Assembly: GCA_903871435.1 (NCBI GenBank)
Contig: CAIQGU010000220.1
Span: forward strand, 1-6,352
DNA: 6,352 bases
Reading direction: 5' to 3'
From: an uncultured Burkholderiales bacterium
GTDB taxonomy: Bacteria > Pseudomonadota > Gammaproteobacteria > Burkholderiales > Burkholderiaceae_F
Shown here: piece after piece, positions 1 to 5,000 of the stretch
How the letters are laid out: each line of letters starts with the position of its first letter
Position numbering within the stretch: position 1 is the first letter of the stretch
The notes under the pieces: model-generated
The model's database searches: none
What the model was told of the DNA's origin: nothing
The model's input: the letters and a program-made list of their open reading frames with translations, nothing else
Translations under genes and position numbers: made by a program

Positions 1-1
1 G

Positions 2-30
2 TCCCCTCTCCCGCAGGGCGGGAGAGGGGA
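2..30. terminator. Perfect 13-bp hairpin after the binding-protein gene; terminator or dispersed palindromic repeat
   Basis: Bases 2-14 and 18-30 are exact reverse complements (arms TCCCCTCTCCCGC and GCGGGAGAGGGGA) around a 3-base AGG loop. The hairpin begins 11 bases after the stop codon of the minus-strand binding-protein gene, where a transcription terminator would sit. No T-run can be seen on the minus-strand side because the window ends one base past the stem, and none follows on the plus strand. Hairpins of this C-rich/G-rich kind are common as scattered intergenic repeats in high-GC proteobacteria, so it may be a REP-like copy that also terminates or stabilises the mRNA. The structure is certain; the function is inferred. 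Confidence 0.6.
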
Positions 31-41
31 TTCAGGTAGAG

Positions 42-1220
42 TTACTTGGCGCGGACGACGTGCCCGCCCGACACCTCGCCAATGACCGCATCGCCCAGCT
101 TGATGGCTTCATGGTCGTCGTGGGTGAAGGGGTGGTCGTAGGTCTTCACGACACCCTCGTACTTGTCCTTGAGGTTTTCCAGGGCCTGGCGGATCTTGAC
201 GCCATCGGTGCTGCCCGCCTGGCGGATGGCGGCTGCGAGCAGGTACAGCGAGTCATATCCCTGGGCAGCCGACACCGGCGAAGGAATCCGATCGACCTTG
301 TACGCCTTTTGATAGGCGGCGATAAAGGCCTTGCGCTTGGGCGTGTCGCCCTCCTGGATGAAGGTTTGCGGCATGCGCGCGCCATCGCCGTTCTTGCCGG
401 CGTTGTCGATGAAGTTGGCCATGGACAGCGTCCAGCTGCCGATCATGGGTACTTTCCAGTCGAGCTTTTCCATGCCATTGGCGATCTGCGCCAGCTCCGG
501 ACCGATGGCGTAGGTGAGAATGGCCTGGGCACCGGCCTGCTTGGCCTTGAGGAGCTGCGACGTCATGTCGACGTCCTTGATGTTGAATTTCTCTTCCGCC
601 ACGGGTTTGATGCCGCGCTTGTCCAGGGCCTTTTCCAGGTCTTCACGGCCCAGCTGGCCATAGTTGGTGGAGTCGGCGAGGATGGCCACCTTGGTGAACT
701 TGCGCTTGACCACCGCCTCCTCGACGATCATGGCCGACTGAATGCCATCGGCGGCCGACGTGCGAAACACGTAGTTGTCGGGGAATTCCGGCGCCTCGAA
801 CTGATGCGTGATCTTGGAGCCGGTTGCCACATTGTTGATGACGGGGATCTTGGCTTCTTCGTAGTAGCGTTGCGCCGCGAGTGACACCGCGGTGTTGATG
901 AAACCCAGGCCGGCCACCACCTGCTCTTTGCTGATGAGCTCCTGGGTGACCTGAACGCCGTGCACCGGCAGGGCCTCGTCGTCGCGCTCCACCAACTGGA
1001 TGGGGCGGCCCAACACGCCACCGGCGGCGTTTATTTCAGCGGCGGCCAGCTTCACGCCATCGCGCATGCTGGTGCCCATGGGGGCGGAACCCCCGGAGTA
1101 GGGGCCCGACACGCCGATCTTTATGGGATCGGCGGCCGAGGCAGTGCCACTAAAAACGGCTGCGCCCGCAAACGCGGCCAGGGTACTGACGGTAAGCGGC
1201 TTAAGCCGGGCAACTTGCAT
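42..1220 (-). CDS. Periplasmic substrate-binding protein of a branched-chain amino acid-type (LivK family) ABC transporter
   Basis: A 392-residue secreted protein. Residues 1-29 form a classical Sec signal peptide: charged start (R5, K7), Ala/Leu-rich core and a TASA|AD cleavage site near residue 29. The mature part opens with IKIGVSGPYSGGSAPMG and continues with GVKLAAAEINAAGGVLGRPIQLV, the Peripla_BP_6 signature of type I binding proteins for branched-chain amino acids, amides, urea or aromatic acids. Length is typical for the family. In these systems the protein captures ligand in the periplasm and delivers it to a LivHM/LivGF-type importer. No permease or ATPase gene is in this window, so the ligand cannot be named; partners may lie beyond the left edge or elsewhere. 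I chose the start at 1220 because a strong AGGAGA lies just upstream and the signal peptide then begins directly. The frame is open to 1412, but that 64-residue extension lacks a signal peptide and overlaps the likely promoter. Confidence 0.93.
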   Translation of the reverse strand: MQVARLKPLTVSTLAAFAGAAVFSGTASAADPIKIGVSGPYSGGSAPMGTSMRDGVKLAAAEINAAGGVLGRPIQLVERDDEALPVHGVQVTQELISKEQVVAGLGFINTAVSLAAQRYYEEAKIPVINNVATGSKITHQFEAPEFPDNYVFRTSAADGIQSAMIVEEAVVKRKFTKVAILADSTNYGQLGREDLEKALDKRGIKPVAEEKFNIKDVDMTSQLLKAKQAGAQAILTYAIGPELAQIANGMEKLDWKVPMIGSWTLSMANFIDNAGKNGDGARMPQTFIQEGDTPKRKAFIAAYQKAYKVDRIPSPVSAAQGYDSLYLLAAAIRQAGSTDGVKIRQALENLKDKYEGVVKTYDHPFTHDDHEAIKLGDAVIGEVSGGHVVRAK

Positions 1221-1224
1221 TTTG

Positions 1225-1230
1225 TCTCCT
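1225..1230 (-). promoter_or_regulatory. Ribosome binding site that fixes the start of the binding-protein gene
   Basis: Read on the minus strand the sequence is AGGAGA, then four bases (CAAA), then ATG at 1220. It is the only good Shine-Dalgarno match near an in-frame start of this gene, and it decides against the longer frame beginning at 1412. The gap is slightly short if counted to the last A of the motif but normal when counted from the AGGAG core. Confidence 0.8.
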
Positions 1231-1273
1231 TGGCAGACCCATTGCTCCGGCCAGGGGCTACGTTGGCCCGACA

Positions 1274-1302
1274 AATAAAACTGGCGATTTGCACACTCGC
1301 AA
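1274..1302 (-). promoter_or_regulatory. Candidate sigma70 promoter for the binding-protein gene
   Basis: On the minus strand a -35-like TTGCGA (1297-1302, 4 of 6 to consensus) is followed after exactly 17 bases by a -10-like TTTATT (1274-1279, 4 of 6). Transcription would begin near 1267 and give a leader of roughly 45-50 bases ending in the AGGAGA ribosome site. About 20 bases upstream of the -35 is a small perfect palindrome, GCGCG-TAA-CGCGC (1323-1335), placed where an activator could bind. The hexamers are weak, so this is a candidate only. Confidence 0.4.
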
Positions 1303-1436
1303 CTGCGGATGATGGAGCTTCGGCGCGTAACGCGCAAGCGCTCTCTGTGCCATACGCAACGCGGGCCGGAGTGAGCTGTCGTTCGCTGCAACGCGGCATT
1401 TTCGCCGGCCACATGCGCAAAAAACTTAGAATGTGA

Positions 1437-1841
1437 TCAGATGACGAGCGCGGATTCAGGCTGGTGGGTGGTGGACAGTTCGCCTGGGTCGAGCGCGCGG
1501 GCCGCGGTCGGCGTCGCGCCGGTGGGGACTTCCGGACAGATACGGCAGAGCAGGGACAGGGTGCGAGCGGCCGCAACGACCTGCAGGCGATCGCCCACCT
1601 TGGCATAGGCCAGGCAACGGCAGGACCCCACGGCAATGAGCATGGCGCCCGAGCGGCTGCGAAAGCAGGGCAGCCCAAGGGAATCCTCGCCCACGTAAAT
1701 GAAGCCACGCTGCAGCAGGACCATGATGGCCTGGTGGCGCGTCAGGCGCGGATTGGTCTCCGGCGGCAATTGGGCCGGAACAGGATCCTCCACGCCAAAT
1801 CGAAAGGGCGCAGTGGGCTTCCATTCGGTGTAACGGTCCAT
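1437..1841 (-). CDS. Hypothetical 134-residue cysteine-containing protein
   Basis: I do not recognise this protein. Coding is supported by codon use: third positions are mostly G or C, as in the neighbouring genes, and this is the most protein-like of the overlapping frames. There is no signal peptide and no clear membrane segment. The N-terminal 30 residues are Pro-rich. Residues 32-72 (TRHQAIMVLLQRGFIYV and what follows) could form a small helix/strand fold. Five cysteines lie at 59, 74, 76, 99 and 102, including CxC (74-76) and CxxC (99-102) pairs that could bind a metal or be redox-active. The tail (105-134) is low-complexity and probably disordered. The start at 1841 is forced: an in-frame stop lies a few codons upstream and no other start codon intervenes. 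An AAGGA abuts the ATG with no spacer, so translation may be weak. It is separated from both neighbours by more than 200 bases, so it is probably transcribed alone. Confidence 0.6.
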   Translation of the reverse strand: MDRYTEWKPTAPFRFGVEDPVPAQLPPETNPRLTRHQAIMVLLQRGFIYVGEDSLGLPCFRSRSGAMLIAVGSCRCLAYAKVGDRLQVVAAARTLSLLCRICPEVPTGATPTAARALDPGELSTTHQPESALVI

Positions 1842-2054
1842 TCCTTGCGCCCCAGGGCTTTGTCGTTATTTTCCGCAGTGTTGCCAGCTACGGTGAACCG
1901 GTGCTGAACAACCCCGAAATGCGTATCCGCGCAAATGCGTAATGCTTCAGCACTTTCCTGCAACACGGCCATATTAGCCCCGGAAGTGGGCAGAAATGCG
2001 GGTGTCAACCTTCTGGATGGCGGCTGCGGCACAAAAAGCGTGCAATTTATGGGT
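1842..2054. other. Intergenic region of lower GC between the truncated EAL end and the 134-residue gene
   Basis: This 213-base stretch has no supportable gene. By hand count bases 1861-2050 are about 53% GC, against about 60% in the adjacent coding DNA (2101-2220). It contains the inverted/direct repeat structure at 1901-1953. No remnant of the missing EAL domain (LKID-, AEGVE- or QGY-like motifs) can be read in any minus-strand frame here. No convincing Rho-independent terminator follows the large gene; the only stem near its stop is 4 bp (GCAC/GTGC). Confidence 0.6.
1901..1953. repeat. 8-bp inverted repeat enclosing two 9-bp direct repeats; possible operator
   Basis: GTGCTGAA (1901-1908) and TTCAGCAC (1946-1953) are exact reverse complements 37 bases apart. 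Between them AAATGCGTA occurs twice, at 1917-1925 and 1933-1941, a 16-base period separated by TCCGCGC. The structure lies about 60-110 bases upstream of the start of the 134-residue gene, the right place for a regulator-binding region. The repeats are directly visible. Their role is unknown: operator, recombination site or chance are all possible. Confidence 0.5.
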
Positions 2055-5000
2055 TTACCCGTCAGTGGGATACCCCGTGCCAAAGTCGTCGATGGCCAGG
2101 TGTATGCCCATGCGGTGGAACATGTCGAGCATCTCGCCGGCCAGGTCGTTGTTATGGCTGAGCACCCGCTCGGTGATCTCCAATTCAAGATCGCAGGGCT
2201 CGAGCCCGCTGTCATGCAGCGCCGAGGATACTTTCTCGATGAGATTGCGCTGGCGGAACTGCGCCGGTGAAATGTTCACGGCAATGGGCACACGCGGCAG
2301 GCCGGCCTTTTGCCATTCGCGGTTCTGGCGGCACGCTTCGCGCAGCACCCAGTCGCCAATCTCGTGGATGAGATCGGAATCCTCGGCAACGGGGATAAAC
2401 ACATCGGGCAGCGTCAGGCCGCGCTGCGGCCAGCGCCAGCGCACCAGGGCCTCTATGCCCAGCAGGCGGCCGGTGGCCACGTCGATTTCCGGCTGGTAAT
2501 ACAGCTCCAGCTGGCCGTCCCGCACACCCGAACGCAGCGCGCCGGCAATGGCGAGGCGGTCCACCAGCGCGGTGTTCATCTCCGGCGAGAAGAACTGGTA
2601 GGAATTACGCCCACTGCCCTTGGCGTGATACATGGCCGCGTCGGCGTTGCGCATGAGCAGGTCGATGGAGTCGGCATCGTCCGGGTACAGCGCCACGCCG
2701 ATGCTGGCGGTGACCCGCATTTCCACGCCGTCGACCTGGAACGGCTTGGCCAGGCCCACGTGCATATTGCCGACGATGCGGCTGACTTCGCCCGAATCGT
2801 GCACGCCGGGCAAAAGCGCGATGAATTCGTCCCCGCTCAGCCGGCAGATGGTGTCGGTGTCGCGAACGGAGCTCGTGAGCCGCGCGGCCACCGCCTTGAG
2901 GAGGGCGTCGCCCACCTGGTGTCCGAGGGAGTCGTTGATCTCCTTGAAGCGGTCCAGGTCGAGAAACACCACGGCAACGCGGCGGCGCTCGCGCCGGGCC
3001 ATGGAGATGGCCAATTGCAGCCGGTCGTTGAGCAGGGCGCGGTTGGGCAGGCCCGTGAGCGCGTCGTGATGTGCAATAAAGCGTGCCTGCGATTCGGTCT
3101 CACGCCGCTGGGTAACATCCTGCGTGAGGCACAGCACGCGGCGCGGCACGCCGTCGGGGCTGGGCAGGACATCGCCGCGGCTGTGCAGCCAGTGGCCGGT
3201 GCCATCGGCCCAGAGAACGCGGTATTCCAGGTTGAGCGGGCTGTGGCCGGCCAGACAGAACTTGAGGGCATCGTCGAAGGTGGTGCGATCCTCGCTCACG
3301 ATGATCTCGCGCAGCTGGGCAAGGGTGAAGCCGTCGCCTGGCGCCAGGCCGAAGAGATGCCGCATGATGTCCGAGCACTGTATGCGGCCGTCGCGCACGT
3401 CCAGCTCAAAGGTGCCCAGCTGGGCAAACTCGAAGGCAAAGCGTTCGCGCTCCAGCATGCCGCGCAGCTGCCGCTCGCGCTCGACACGGTCGGTCACATC
3501 GTTCTGGATCCCCAGGAAGTGGGTCGCGCGTCCCTCGGCATCCAGGATGGGGTCGACGGTAAGTTCGTTCCAGAAGAAGGAGCCGTCCTTGCGACGGTTG
3601 CGCATCAGCACCGTACGGGTGCGGCATTCGAGGATGGCGCCGCGCAGTTCGGCGCGGGATGACTGCGCCGTTTCGTCGCATTGCAGGAAGCGCGCGTTGT
3701 GGCCAAGGGCGTCCTGGCGGGAATAGCCCGAGATGCGCTCGAAGGCGGAGTTCACGTAGATCAGGGGGTAATCGGGCAGGCGCGCGTCCGCGATCATCAC
3801 GCCGGTGGTACTTTCGTCCAGGGCCCGCGATTGCAGGACGTTGGTTTCCTCGTCCAGCTTGCGCTGGGTGACATCGATGTGCGTTATGACGCAATGGCGG
3901 GGAATCTGCTCCTCGGGGCCCGGCGCCATGGCCACAACGCTGGCCAGGAACCAGTGCTGGCCATCGGGCATGGCGCAGGGATACTCCATGGAGAAGTGCG
4001 CCTGCTCGCCCGCCATCACGGAGCGCAGGCCGTCGAGGAACTTGCGCGCTGAACCGTCGCCGTCGGACGCTGCGCGTTCGCAGACGTCCAGATAGCTCGC
4101 CCCGATACCACTGGTCTTGGGGCTGCCCTTGCCCTCGGCCAGCAGTTCGGCCCAGCGGTGATTCACACTGACGATGATGCCCTGGGCATCGATCACGCAC
4201 AGCTCCTCGGGCAGGGCATCGATGGTATCGCGGGCAAAGCGCTCGGCCGCGGCCAGCCGCTCGGTCATGCTGCGCAGGCGCTGCTCGACGTTGCGCTCGT
4301 CGGTGTTTTCGAGGAACAGCAACAACACGCCTTCGAACTGCTGGTCGGGCCCGTAATAGGGCTGGGCGCGCAGGGTGTAGGAGTGATCGCCGTCGATCTG
4401 GCGCACGTGGAGGGAGCGCGTCTCCACCACCCGGGCAACGTCCTGGGCAAGGTCGCCCACGCTGATGGGCGGCGCCAGGCTGAAGAGCGATTCGCCGATG
4501 GGCTCGCCGTTGAGGCCGAACATCTCGTTGGCGCTGGCGTTGAGCAGGAGGACACGGCCCTTCGGGTCCACCACGATCAGGGGGAAAGTGAGGCTGTTCT
4601 TGACGTTGAGCAGCGCGGTGTTGAGGCCGATGAGCTCGTGGGTCTTGCCCTCGAGCTCATCGTTGACGGTGGTGAGCTCCTCGTTGGCCGACTGCAGTTC
4701 CTCGTTGGCGGTCTCCAGCTCTTCGTTGGACGACTGCAGCTCCTCGTTGGACGACTGCATCTCCTCATTGAGCGATTGCAGTTCCTCGTTGGAGGTTTCC
4801 AGCTCCTCGATAACGGTGTGCAGGTGCTCGCGATTGGCGGTGAGCTGTTCCTCCAGCCCCGTCACCTTGGTCAGCAGCTCGCTGCGTGCCCGCGCGGCGG
4901 TGCGGTTGGCGGTGGCCAGCGCGGCGCCGGGCGTCTGCTCGACGGGCAAGGCCGCAAACGACACCATCAATGGGCCAGGCTGGCCTTCCTCGCCGGGAAT

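Noticed and set aside
60..884. A 274-codon plus-strand open frame opposite the binding-protein gene
   Set aside because: It is the mirror of a clear LivK-type gene, its translation has no domain features, and no ribosome site is evident.
1221..1412. A 64-residue N-terminal extension of the binding protein (start at 1412)
   Set aside because: It has no signal-peptide character, covers the likely promoter and ribosome site, and the Met at 1220 gives a perfect signal peptide with AGGAGA upstream.
1400..1436. A T-run on the minus strand (TTTTTT after CTAAG) as terminator of the 134-residue gene
   Set aside because: No GC-rich stem precedes the run.
1464..1907. A 147-codon plus-strand frame opposite the 134-residue gene
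   Set aside because: Its low-complexity Gly/Ala/Arg/Gln translation looks like a shadow; the minus-strand frame has the better codon pattern and composition. This choice is only moderately certain.
1971..2008. Minus-strand TTGACA (2003-2008) with TAATAT (1971-1976) as a promoter for the orphan gene
   Set aside because: The -35 is perfect, but the spacer is 26 bases, far from 16-18, and no -10-like hexamer occurs at the right distance.
2055..2069. A simple frameshift as the cause of the early EAL stop
   Set aside because: Reading the other two minus-strand frames past the stop gives no EAL-like SSL, LKID or AEGVE sequence, so the remainder of the domain is absent rather than out of frame.
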